Source of the DNA: Pelagibacteraceae bacterium TMED170
Lineage (GTDB): Bacteria > Pseudomonadota > Alphaproteobacteria > Pelagibacterales > Pelagibacteraceae
DNA: 6,760 nucleotides
Reading direction: 5' to 3'
Assembly (NCBI GenBank): GCA_002170875.2
Contig: NHHT02000009.1
Location: 17,233 to 23,992, forward strand
The position numbers were made by a program, and so were the translations under genes. A model generated the notes under the pieces. It was not told the origin of the DNA. It worked only from the letters and a program-made list of their open reading frames with translations, and did not search any database. Shown here piece by piece: positions 1 to 6,065 of the stretch. Position 1 is the first letter of the stretch, and each line of letters opens with the position of its first letter.

Positions 1-222
1 TTAGAACTTACCGTTAATGGATATACCAGAGAACAAGCTTATGCTCTAGTTCAGAAAAAAGCTATGCAATCTTGGAATAACAATTCTTCATTTTATGAAA
101 ATATAGCAAATGATAGTAAAATAATAAAAAAAATACCTGTTAATAAATTAAAAAAGCTATTTGATTTTAGTTACCATACTAAGCGAATTAATATAATTTT
201 CTCTAGAAGTTTAAAAAAATAA
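1..222 (+). CDS. purB: Adenylosuccinate lyase, C-terminal end (partial)
   Basis: The window opens in frame 1 inside a gene that reads for 73 codons to a TAA at 220-222. The visible residues include GYTREQAYALVQKKAMQSW and, near the end, LFDFSYHTKRINIIFSRSL. These match the C-terminal helical part of PurB in Alphaproteobacteria, where a Y-A-L/I-V-Q segment is followed by a terminal LFD-x-x-Y-H-x-x-x-x-x-I-F element. PurB is a cytosolic homotetramer that releases fumarate from SAICAR in IMP synthesis and from adenylosuccinate in AMP synthesis. The catalytic and signature regions lie outside the window, so the call rests on this tail plus position: the next gene, 5 bases downstream, is purC, whose product SAICAR is the PurB substrate. 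Some alphaproteobacteria carry a small DUF1476 gene between purB and purC; it is absent here. Confidence 0.85.
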   Translation, partial: LELTVNGYTREQAYALVQKKAMQSWNNNSSFYENIANDSKIIKKIPVNKLKKLFDFSYHTKRINIIFSRSLKK

Positions 223-227
223 AAATC

Positions 228-1019
228 ATGAATAAAGGAAAAAAACTCTACGAAGGCAAAGCCAAAATAATTTATGAAACAAATGAAAAGGGCTTGGTTA
301 TTCAACATTTTAAAGATGATGCAACCGCCTTTAACAATTTAAAAAAAGCCAGTGTTGAAGGTAAGGGCGTCTTAAATAATAGAATATCTGAACATATTTT
401 AGTTAGCCTTGCTCAATGTGGGATAAAAACTCATTTGATTAAAAGATTAAATATGAGAGAGCAATTAATTAAGTATGCTGAGATACTACCCATAGAATTT
501 ATTGTTAGAAATATTGCAACCGGATCTCTCTCTAAAAGATTGGGTATAGCTGATGGAACTGTTTTAGAAAAACCTTTATTTGAGTACTGTTATAAAGATG
601 ATGCTCTAGGAGACCCTCTAATAGCCAAAGAACATATATATGCTTTCGGATGGGCTAAAGAGGAAGAGATTAATGAAATTGATAAAATGACATTTAGAAT
701 AAATGATCTTCTTCAAGGAATTTTTAGAGGCGTTGGCATTAAATTAGTTGATTTCAAATTAGAGTATGGAAAAGTGTGGAACAAAGAATCTGAAAAGTTT
801 GAAATAGTTTTAGCAGATGAAATTAGTCCTGACACTTGTAGGCTTTGGGACATCGAAAGTGAAAAAAAACTTGATAAAGATAGATTTAGAAAAGACTTAG
901 GAAACATAATTCAGGCATATCAAGAAGTTGCACGTAGATTGGGAATAATGCCAGAAGAAACAAATATAAGTGAAGTTAATTTCAATAAAACTACATCAAT
1001 AAAATTCAAGAAAAAATAA
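228..1019 (+). CDS. purC: SAICAR synthase (phosphoribosylaminoimidazole-succinocarboxamide synthase)
   Basis: This enzyme joins CAIR and aspartate using ATP to make SAICAR, in the cytosol. The 263-residue product is slightly longer than the usual 237-255, mainly through a Lys-rich tail after about residue 245. The start KKLYEGKAKIIYE (residues 5-17) is the typical N-terminal beta hairpin of the ATP-grasp-like fold. Signature 1 is at about 87-104 (LPIEFIVRN, then GSLSKR). Signature 2 is at 173-181 (LVDFKLEYG, with Y where F is commoner). The ATP and metal-binding ADEISPDTCRLWD is at 196-208. The ATG at 228 places the LYEGKAK motif at the normal distance from the N terminus. No Shine-Dalgarno sequence is visible; the gene starts 5 bases after the purB stop, so it is probably read by ribosomes or transcripts coming from purB. 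Identity is very secure. Confidence 0.97.
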   Translation: MNKGKKLYEGKAKIIYETNEKGLVIQHFKDDATAFNNLKKASVEGKGVLNNRISEHILVSLAQCGIKTHLIKRLNMREQLIKYAEILPIEFIVRNIATGSLSKRLGIADGTVLEKPLFEYCYKDDALGDPLIAKEHIYAFGWAKEEEINEIDKMTFRINDLLQGIFRGVGIKLVDFKLEYGKVWNKESEKFEIVLADEISPDTCRLWDIESEKKLDKDRFRKDLGNIIQAYQEVARRLGIMPEETNISEVNFNKTTSIKFKKK

Positions 1020-1020
1020 T

Positions 1021-1260
1021 TTGAAATTTTCAGTCAAAGTTATTTTAAAAAAAGATGTGCTTGATCCTCAGGGCAAAGTTGTTCATCAAACTTTGAACAA
1101 TATGGGTATGACAACACTAAAAGAATTGAGACAGGGAAAATACTTTGAAATAGACATTGATGAAAATAGTGAAGCTAAAGCTAAAGAAAAAATTGATTTA
1201 ATGTGTAAAAAACTTTTAGTAAATTTAATTATTGAGGACTATACAATAACTAAAATATAA
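1021..1260 (+). CDS. purS: FGAM synthase subunit PurS
   Basis: PurS is the small subunit that bridges PurQ and PurL in the three-part formylglycinamidine ribonucleotide synthase and helps couple ammonia transfer. The 79-residue product has the usual PurS length. It shows the family hallmarks KVILKKDVLDPQGKVV (residues 6-21), LRQGKYFEI (36-44) and, near the end, C-x-x-LL-x-N-x-x-IEDY (62-74). The start is TTG, 1 base after the purC stop. The frame is closed by a TAA at 1000-1002 and holds no ATG between that stop and the TTG. The first residues (M)KFSVKVILKK line up with the normal PurS N terminus, so TTG is well supported. The gene is followed with no gap by purQ, consistent with coordinated synthesis of the complex. 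Confidence 0.95.
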   Translation: MKFSVKVILKKDVLDPQGKVVHQTLNNMGMTTLKELRQGKYFEIDIDENSEAKAKEKIDLMCKKLLVNLIIEDYTITKI

Positions 1261-1938
1261 ATGAATTCATCAACGATTATATTTCCTGGTTCCAATTGTG
1301 ATCGTGATATAGCTGTAGCATTAGAAAAATTTAATTTTAAAAATCAAATGATATGGCATAAAGATAATGTTTTACCAAAGTCAGACTTAATTGTAATACC
1401 GGGAGGTTTTTCTTACGGAGATTACTTAAGATCTGGTGCTATTGCTGGAAAGTCGAATATTTTAAAGGAAGTTATTAAAGCTGCAAATAATGGATGCCTA
1501 GTACTAGGAATTTGTAATGGTTTTCAAATTTTAACGGAGACTGGTCTACTTAAAGGTGTGCTTTTGCAAAATAAAAATCTTAAATATTTAGGTAAGGATG
1601 TGTACATAAAAATCATGAGCGTAGACAATAAATATTGCTCTAAATATAAAAAAGACCAAGTTATTAAGCTGAACATTGCTCACAATGAAGGAAATTATTT
1701 TACATACCCTGATCATCTTAAAGAGCTAGAAGATCGAAATTTAATAGCTTTCAAATATTGTAATAGTAATGGCAATATTGATCTTGAAAATAACCCCAAC
1801 GGATCAATAAATAATATTGCTGGTATTTTTAATAATAAAAAAAATATCTTAGGAATGATGCCTCATCCAGAAAGAATGATTGATCAACTTATTTCTAATA
1901 CAGATGGAGTTAATTTATTTAAAAGTTTGCTAAATTAA
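1261..1938 (+). CDS. purQ: FGAM synthase glutaminase subunit PurQ
   Basis: PurQ is the class I glutamine amidotransferase subunit of FGAM synthase: it hydrolyses glutamine and passes ammonia to PurL. The 225-residue length is normal. Visible motifs are [11 protein letters not shown] (residues 6-16), [17 protein letters not shown] (46-62), the nucleophile elbow [10 protein letters not shown] with catalytic Cys85, and the C-terminal GMMPHPERM, supplying His202 and Glu204 of the triad. All catalytic residues are present, so the subunit should be active. The ATG directly abuts the purS TAA, and the codons before it show no Shine-Dalgarno element, so translation is probably coupled to purS. purL follows after 5 bases. 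Confidence 0.97.
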   Translation: MNSSTIIFPGSNCDRDIAVALEKFNFKNQMIWHKDNVLPKSDLIVIPGGFSYGDYLRSGAIAGKSNILKEVIKAANNGCLVLGICNGFQILTETGLLKGVLLQNKNLKYLGKDVYIKIMSVDNKYCSKYKKDQVIKLNIAHNEGNYFTYPDHLKELEDRNLIAFKYCNSNGNIDLENNPNGSINNIAGIFNNKKNILGMMPHPERMIDQLISNTDGVNLFKSLLN

Positions 1939-1943
1939 TTACT

Positions 1944-2507
1944 ATGAAAATTACAAAAAATATTGTTGAGAAACATGGTTTAAAATTAGATGAGTTCACA
2001 AAAATTAAAAACCTATTAAAAAGAGAACCTAATCTTTTGGAATTAGGTATTTTTTCAGCTATGTGGAATGAACATTGTTCCTACAAATCATCTAGGATAC
2101 ACTTAAGAAATCTACCAACTAAAGGGAAATGTGTAATTCAAGGACCAGGCGAAAATGCTGGGGTGATTGATATTGGAGATGATGACGCAATTATTTTTAA
2201 AATAGAAAGCCACAATCATCCTTCATTTATTGAACCATATCAGGGAGCTGCAACAGGTGTAGGTGGAATTTTACGAGATGTATTTACAATGGGAGCAAGA
2301 CCAATTGCTCTTTTAAATTCAATTCATTTTGGCTCACCAGAACATCCTAAAACAAAAAGTCTATTAAATGGCGTTGTTTCAGGAATTGGAGGTTATGGAA
2401 ATTGTATAGGAATACCTACAATCGGTGGTGAAACAAAATTTGACAATACTTACAATGAAAATATTTTAGTTAACGCTATGGCAGTGGGTCATGCTAAAAA
2501 AAAATAA
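1944..2507 (+). CDS. purL: FGAM synthase large subunit PurL, N-terminal fragment (frameshifted)
   Basis: This frame encodes the first 187 residues of small-type PurL, which uses ATP and PurQ-derived ammonia to convert FGAR to FGAM. It holds the start of the protein and the first AIRS-like N-terminal (A1) domain: [15 protein letters not shown] at about 37-51 with the conserved active-site His44, [18 protein letters not shown] at 88-105, and [10 protein letters not shown] at 111-120. It runs normally to NAMAVGHA (177-184), then into nine A residues read as three Lys codons followed at once by TAA (2505-2507). In intact homologues the protein continues without a break into a K-I-F-Y-S segment, which is found here in the next frame. 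Alone this fragment lacks the B1, A2 and B2 domains and cannot be a complete enzyme. The ATG lies 5 bases after purQ. Confidence 0.93.
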   Translation: MKITKNIVEKHGLKLDEFTKIKNLLKREPNLLELGIFSAMWNEHCSYKSSRIHLRNLPTKGKCVIQGPGENAGVIDIGDDDAIIFKIESHNHPSFIEPYQGAATGVGGILRDVFTMGARPIALLNSIHFGSPEHPKTKSLLNGVVSGIGGYGNCIGIPTIGGETKFDNTYNENILVNAMAVGHAKKK

Positions 2508-4125
2508 AATATTTTACTCTAAAGCTAAAGGTATTAACAAATCAGTAGTTTATGTAGGATCAAAAACAGGAAGAGATGGAATACATGGAGCCTCAATGGC
2601 CTCAGCAGAATTTGATGAAAATTCAGAAGAAAAAAAACCAACTGTACAAGTTGGAGATCCTTTTACAGAAAAACTTTTAATGGAAGCTTGTCTTGAGCTT
2701 ATGAAAGACAAATCTATAATCTCTATTCAAGACATGGGGGCTGCAGGATTAACTTCTTCAAGTGTAGAAATGGCATCAAAAGGAGATTTGGGTATCGAGC
2801 TCAATATGGAAAAAATTCCTTGTAGAGAAGATAATATGACCCCATATGAAATGATGCTTTCAGAAAGTCAAGAACGAATGCTTATAATCCTTGAAGATAA
2901 CTGTGAGATTAAAGCTAAAAAAATTTTTGAAAAATGGGATTTAGATTTTGTAATAATTGGTAAAACAACTAATACTAATAATTTAACTTTAAAATTTAAA
3001 GATAAAGTCATTGGAGAAATTCCAATTGACACATTATCTTCAAAAGCTCCAGTCTATGAAAGAAAATGGTCTAAAACAAAAATACCTGAAAAAAAAACTC
3101 AGCTTAAAGATTTAAAAAAAATTAAATTACAAGATGCATTGCTAAAAATTTTGTCGTCACCCAATCATTCAAATAAAGATTGGGTAACTAATCAGTATGA
3201 CCAAATGGTGATGTGTGATACTGTTGAAAAATCTGGATCTGACTCTGGAATAATAAGAATTCATAACAAAAATAAAGGTATAGCAGTTACGGTTGACTCT
3301 TCTGCAAATTATAGCAAGGCACACCCATTAACTGGAGGAAAACAAATTATATGTGAAAGTTGGAGAAACTTAATTTCAGTTGGGGCAAAACCTATAGCTA
3401 TTACAAATTGTTTAAATTTTGGCAATCCAGAGAGTCCTAAAATTATGGGTGAATTTGCTGAAACCTTGCAGGGTATTAAAGAAGCATGTGAGTTTTTAGA
3501 CTATCCAGTAGTTTCAGGAAATGTTTCTTTTTATAATGGAACAAATCAAAAAAATATATATCCCACTCCAGTAATTGGTGGTGTTGGACTAATTAAAGAT
3601 TTAACAAAAAAAATTAATCATAAACTTAAAAAAGAAGATAATCTTGTTTTATTAATAGGTAAAACATTTGGACATTTATATCAGAGTGTTTTTTTTAGTG
3701 AAATACATTCTATAAACGATGGACCGCCTCCAGAAATCAATCTTAAAAATGAAAAAAATAACGGTGATTCAATTTTAAGATTAATTGAAAAAAATCTTTT
3801 ATATTCAGTACATGATGTATCTGCTGGAGGTCTACTTTTAGCATTAGCTGAGATGTCTATATCATCTAATCTTGGTCTTAAAATTGAAAAACCTAAAAAA
3901 TTATTAAATTTAGTTGAATATTTTTTTGGCGAAGATCAAGGAAGGTATATTATTGAAATAAGTAGAGATAATCTAAGTAAAGTCAAAAGTATATTAAAAG
4001 AAAATAATATATTTAATGAGGTTATTGGAACGGTTCAAAAAGATAATTTAGAAATTATTGATGAACTAAAGATAAGTATAAACGATCTATATAAAATCAA
4101 TAATAAATGGTATAATGGTTACTAA
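2491..4125 (+). CDS. purL: FGAM synthase large subunit PurL, C-terminal fragment (frameshifted)
   Basis: This frame carries the remaining three quarters of PurL: B1 (AIRS C-terminal type) from KIFYSKAKG at about residue 6 through [18 protein letters not shown] (21-38) and [16 protein letters not shown] (80-95); the second AIRS-like half from [14 protein letters not shown] (240-253), with [18 protein letters not shown] (268-285) and [17 protein letters not shown] (306-322); and the last domain with [18 protein letters not shown] (439-456) and FFGEDQGRY (478-486). Apart from the break, motifs are well kept, with no further stop or shift, which argues against long-standing decay. A glycine-rich loop usually close to GHLGQS reads GHLYQS (394-399). 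The ATG at 2491 may be fortuitous: the natural protein would enter this frame through the A run. Joined to the upstream frame with one A removed, the product is 726 residues, normal for this PurL type. The last base of its TAA is the first base of the bolA ATG. Confidence 0.92.
   Translation: MLKKNKIFYSKAKGINKSVVYVGSKTGRDGIHGASMASAEFDENSEEKKPTVQVGDPFTEKLLMEACLELMKDKSIISIQDMGAAGLTSSSVEMASKGDLGIELNMEKIPCREDNMTPYEMMLSESQERMLIILEDNCEIKAKKIFEKWDLDFVIIGKTTNTNNLTLKFKDKVIGEIPIDTLSSKAPVYERKWSKTKIPEKKTQLKDLKKIKLQDALLKILSSPNHSNKDWVTNQYDQMVMCDTVEKSGSDSGIIRIHNKNKGIAVTVDSSANYSKAHPLTGGKQIICESWRNLISVGAKPIAITNCLNFGNPESPKIMGEFAETLQGIKEACEFLDYPVVSGNVSFYNGTNQKNIYPTPVIGGVGLIKDLTKKINHKLKKEDNLVLLIGKTFGHLYQSVFFSEIHSINDGPPPEINLKNEKNNGDSILRLIEKNLLYSVHDVSAGGLLLALAEMSISSNLGLKIEKPKKLLNLVEYFFGEDQGRYIIEISRDNLSKVKSILKENNIFNEVIGTVQKDNLEIIDELKISINDLYKINNKWYNGY
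2496..2504 (+). other. A9 homopolymer at the purL frame break
   Basis: Nine consecutive A residues follow the Ala codon GCT (2493-2495). Read in the upstream frame they give Lys-Lys-Lys then TAA; with eight A residues they would give Lys-Lys-Asn-Lys-Ile-Phe-Tyr-Ser, joining both PurL halves. This run is therefore the site of the single-base difference. Such runs are prone to replication slippage, transcriptional slippage and base-calling error; the sequence alone cannot tell which applies. Confidence 0.9.
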
Positions 4126-4355
4126 TGCCTATATCAAAAAAAGAAATTACAGAACTTATAACTGCTTCTTTACCGGATGCAACAATAGAAATAAAGGATT
4201 TAATGGGTGACAATAATCATTATTCAGCTAAAATTAGCTCTAAAGCATTTAATGGCATTTCTAAAATTGAACAACATAAATTGGTTTATAAATCTTTAAA
4301 AGGAAAAATGGGAAATGAATTACACGCATTATCAATTACAACTGAAGGCAAATAA
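4125..4355 (+). CDS. bolA: BolA family protein (BolA2/monothiol-glutaredoxin partner type)
   Basis: This is a small 76-residue BolA-fold protein, about the usual size for the short class. The diagnostic pattern is GDNNHYSAKISSKAFNGIS (residues 28-46) followed by QHKLVYKSL (50-58), with the near-invariant His51, and LHALSITT (66-73) with His67. The family acts in the cytosol with CGFS monothiol glutaredoxins, forming heterodimers that bind a [2Fe-2S] cluster and function in iron-sulfur assembly or iron sensing. The QH form resembles the BolA2/IbaG side of the family more than E. coli BolA itself, so the symbol denotes family, not strict orthology. Its ATG overlaps the purL TAA by one base (TAATG), a stop-start arrangement suited to translational reinitiation. 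grxD follows 3 bases downstream, which supports the partnership. Confidence 0.93.
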   Translation: MPISKKEITELITASLPDATIEIKDLMGDNNHYSAKISSKAFNGISKIEQHKLVYKSLKGKMGNELHALSITTEGK

Positions 4356-4358
4356 AAT

Positions 4359-4676
4359 ATGACAATTAAAGATGATATTAAAATAATTTTAGAGAAAAAT
4401 AATGTATGTCTTTTTATGAAAGGAACACCCGAAGCCCCTCAGTGTGGTTTTTCATTAGCTGTATCAAATGTTTTAAAACATTTAAAAGTAAAATTTGAAA
4501 GTATTAATGTTTTAGAAAATGAAAGTATGCGTCAAGGAATAAAAGATTATAGCGACTGGCCTACTATCCCACAACTTTATGTTAAAGGTGAGTTTATAGG
4601 TGGATGCGATATTGTAAAAGAAATGTTTGAGAAAGGTGAGTTAAAAAAGTTACTAGAAAATAAGTCTCTGATTTAA
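4359..4676 (+). CDS. grxD: Monothiol glutaredoxin, CGFS type (Grx4/GrxD)
   Basis: This 105-residue single-domain glutaredoxin has the usual Grx4 length. It carries FMKGTPEAPQCGFS (residues 19-32), with glutathione-contacting Lys21 and the single active-site Cys29, then WPTIPQLYVKGEFIGGCDI (67-85), with the cis-proline TIP element and the GG-C-D glutathione-binding turn. CGFS glutaredoxins bind a glutathione-ligated [2Fe-2S] cluster and pass it to client proteins or share it with BolA, in the cytosol. Placement straight after bolA matches a pairing widespread in Alphaproteobacteria. A weak GAAGG lies about 11 bases before the ATG, the nearest thing to a Shine-Dalgarno site on the + strand here. 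It is the last gene of the + strand block; its stop lies 2 bases from the stop of the opposing rpsD. Confidence 0.97.
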   Translation: MTIKDDIKIILEKNNVCLFMKGTPEAPQCGFSLAVSNVLKHLKVKFESINVLENESMRQGIKDYSDWPTIPQLYVKGEFIGGCDIVKEMFEKGELKKLLENKSLI

Positions 4677-4678
4677 TT

Positions 4679-5296
4679 TTATCTTGAGTAGTATTCAATT
4701 ACTAAACTAGGCTCCATAATAACTGGATATGGTACCTCAGAAAATTTTGGCACTCTAACAAGTTTTACAGATTTGTTTTTTCCATCTAATTGAATGTATT
4801 CAGGAACGTCTCTCTCTTTACTTTGAATTGATCCATCAATAACATTTAATTTTTTTGATTTATCTTTTACTTCTATCACGTCTGACTCTCTCACTGAATA
4901 ACTTGAAATATTAACTTTTTTTTTATTAACCCTAATATGTCCGTGATTGATAAGCTGTCTAGCCGCAAAAACTGTAGGAGCAAACTTACCCCGATATATT
5001 ACTGTATCTAATCTACTTTCTAATAAAGCAATTAAATTTTCAGTAGTATCACCTCTTTTAGATAATGCTTTTCTATAGATATTTCGGAATTGTCTTTCAT
5101 TAATATTTCCATAATAAGATTTCAATTTTTGTTTAGCTTGAAGCTGAATGCCATAGTCTGTTGGTTTACCTTTTCTGCCTTGGCCATGTTGCCCTGGAGG
5201 ATATGCTCTAGAATTAAACGGGCTTTTGGGTCTTCCCCATAAATTTACCTTTAATCTTCGATCGATTTTATGTTTTGATTTAAGTCTTTTTGTCAT
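4679..5296 (-). CDS. rpsD: 30S ribosomal protein S4
   Basis: S4 is a primary 16S rRNA-binding protein that nucleates 30S assembly and guards decoding fidelity. The 205-residue product matches the usual length (E. coli 206). The N-terminal part contains [20 protein letters not shown] (residues 32-51) and [11 protein letters not shown] (67-77). The S4 RNA-binding domain signature is [15 protein letters not shown] (91-105) followed by [13 protein letters not shown] (112-124). The C terminus has the typical [24 protein letters not shown]. The protein has no cysteine, so it is the zinc-free form lacking the N-terminal Cys cluster. The ATG gives the canonical MTKR start. It stands apart from other ribosomal protein genes, not in the alpha operon with rpsK and rpoA as in E. 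coli, and has its own promoter just upstream. Confidence 0.98.
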   Translation of the reverse strand: MTKRLKSKHKIDRRLKVNLWGRPKSPFNSRAYPPGQHGQGRKGKPTDYGIQLQAKQKLKSYYGNINERQFRNIYRKALSKRGDTTENLIALLESRLDTVIYRGKFAPTVFAARQLINHGHIRVNKKKVNISSYSVRESDVIEVKDKSKKLNVIDGSIQSKERDVPEYIQLDGKNKSVKLVRVPKFSEVPYPVIMEPSLVIEYYSR

Positions 5297-5311
5297 ATTT
5301 GTTGTTCAGCT

Positions 5312-5339
5312 TTTATAAGACTTGTGGGGTAAATGTCAA
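5312..5339 (-). promoter_or_regulatory. Sigma70-type promoter for rpsD
   Basis: On the - strand the 43-base gap upstream of rpsD contains a perfect -35 box TTGACA (5339-5334), a 16-base spacer and TATAAA (5317-5312), five of six matches to the -10 consensus. The -35 box begins directly after the TAA of the preceding gene. A start site 5-8 bases beyond the -10 would fall near 5304-5307, leaving a leader of only about 8-11 bases before the ATG, with no Shine-Dalgarno motif. The spacer is relatively C-rich, unlike the surrounding AT-rich sequence. It was found by eye only. Confidence 0.65.
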
Positions 5340-6065
5340 TTAGGGTTTCAGCTTATTTTTTGCTAAAGAGCTTATAATACTAGCTAAAATCCTCAGTTCT
5401 TTGTCGTTAGGTTCAAATCTATAAAATAAATTATTAATATTCAATAACATTGAATGTTTTTTTTCTTCAGGAGAAAAAAAATTTTTATCATCTAGTAAAT
5501 ATTTTAAATGATTAATTAATACACTTATTTTTTTTTTTGGAGCTATTTTTAGATCGTCACTTTGAAGATTAAAATTTTTAAAATTAAATAATTTATAAAT
5601 TTCATAACAAATTATCGTTAAAGAATGAGAAAGATTTAAAGATTTAAAATTTTTTGAAGTAGGAATTTTTAAAATATAATTACTGTAAGATAAATCTTCA
5701 TTTGATAAACCCGAAGACTCTGGGCCAAACAAAAAACCAAATTTTGATTTTTTCTTTGACTTAATAATTTTTAAAAACTGATTAATCGAAATATGTTTTT
5801 TATTGATATCTCTTTCTCTAGCACTCAAAGAAAAAATAATATTAAAATCATTTATTGCATCTGATACATTGTTATAAATTTTAGCTTTCTTAATAATGTC
5901 AATAGCTCCTACGGACATTGCTTTTGCTTTATTATTTGGCCATGATTGTTTTGGAGATACAATTTTCAAATTTGAAAAACCAAAGTTTTTTAAAGATCTA
6001 GCACATGCTCCAATATTCTCACCAAGTTGAGGTTTAACTAATATAAATCCAAACTTATTTTTCAT
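5340..6065 (-). CDS. trmJ: TrmJ-type tRNA/rRNA 2'-O-methyltransferase (SpoU/SPOUT family)
   Basis: This 241-residue protein is a SAM-dependent 2'-O-ribose RNA methyltransferase with the trefoil-knot SPOUT fold. Motif 1 is LVKPQLGENIGACARSLKNF (residues 9-28), with Asn17 and Arg23. Motif 2 is FGPESSGLSNEDL (113-125). Motif 3 is IPTSKNFKSLNLSHSLTIIC (134-153), forming the SAM-binding knot. A C-terminal helical tail (FSPEEKKHSMLLNINNLFYR at 197-216) is typical of TrmJ, which methylates position 32 in the tRNA anticodon loop. The TrmJ subgroup is likely from motifs and tail, but exact RNA specificity cannot be read from sequence. The ATG overlaps the end of cimA by 11 bases, suggesting translational coupling. 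Lys177-Lys179 are encoded within an A11 run that keeps frame. The protein is rich in Lys, Asn and Ile, as expected from low G+C. Confidence 0.9.
   Translation of the reverse strand: MKNKFGFILVKPQLGENIGACARSLKNFGFSNLKIVSPKQSWPNNKAKAMSVGAIDIIKKAKIYNNVSDAINDFNIIFSLSARERDINKKHISINQFLKIIKSKKKSKFGFLFGPESSGLSNEDLSYSNYILKIPTSKNFKSLNLSHSLTIICYEIYKLFNFKNFNLQSDDLKIAPKKKISVLINHLKYLLDDKNFFSPEEKKHSMLLNINNLFYRFEPNDKELRILASIISSLAKNKLKP
5528..5538 (-). repeat. A11 homopolymer inside trmJ (in frame)
   Basis: Eleven T residues on the + strand are eleven A residues in the trmJ coding strand. They span the last base of a Pro codon, three Lys codons and the first base of an Ile codon, and the reading frame is intact on both sides. 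It is the longest A/T run I noticed and a useful comparison for the broken A9 run in purL. Confidence 0.9.

Noticed and set aside
161..228. Possible internal promoter for purC: a perfect TATAAT at 192-197
   Set aside because: No acceptable -35 lies 16-18 bases upstream (TTGATT at 161-166 is 25 bases away), and TATAAT arises often by chance at this base composition.
713..907. A 64-codon open frame on the - strand inside purC
   Set aside because: It lies wholly within the well-conserved purC on the opposite strand, its translation is Ser/Phe/Leu-rich as expected of an antisense shadow, and it matches no family I recognise.
2496..2508. Programmed +1 ribosomal frameshift at the purL break
   Set aside because: The slow UAA after the A run is suggestive, but a +1 move of the Lys tRNA from AAA to AAU pairs poorly at the third base, and I see no upstream Shine-Dalgarno-like stimulator or clear downstream structure. 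Slippage or error is simpler.
1944..4125. purL as a decayed pseudogene
   Set aside because: Apart from the single A-run shift, all motifs of the PurL domains are intact in both frames, and purS and purQ are intact, so long-term loss of function is unlikely.
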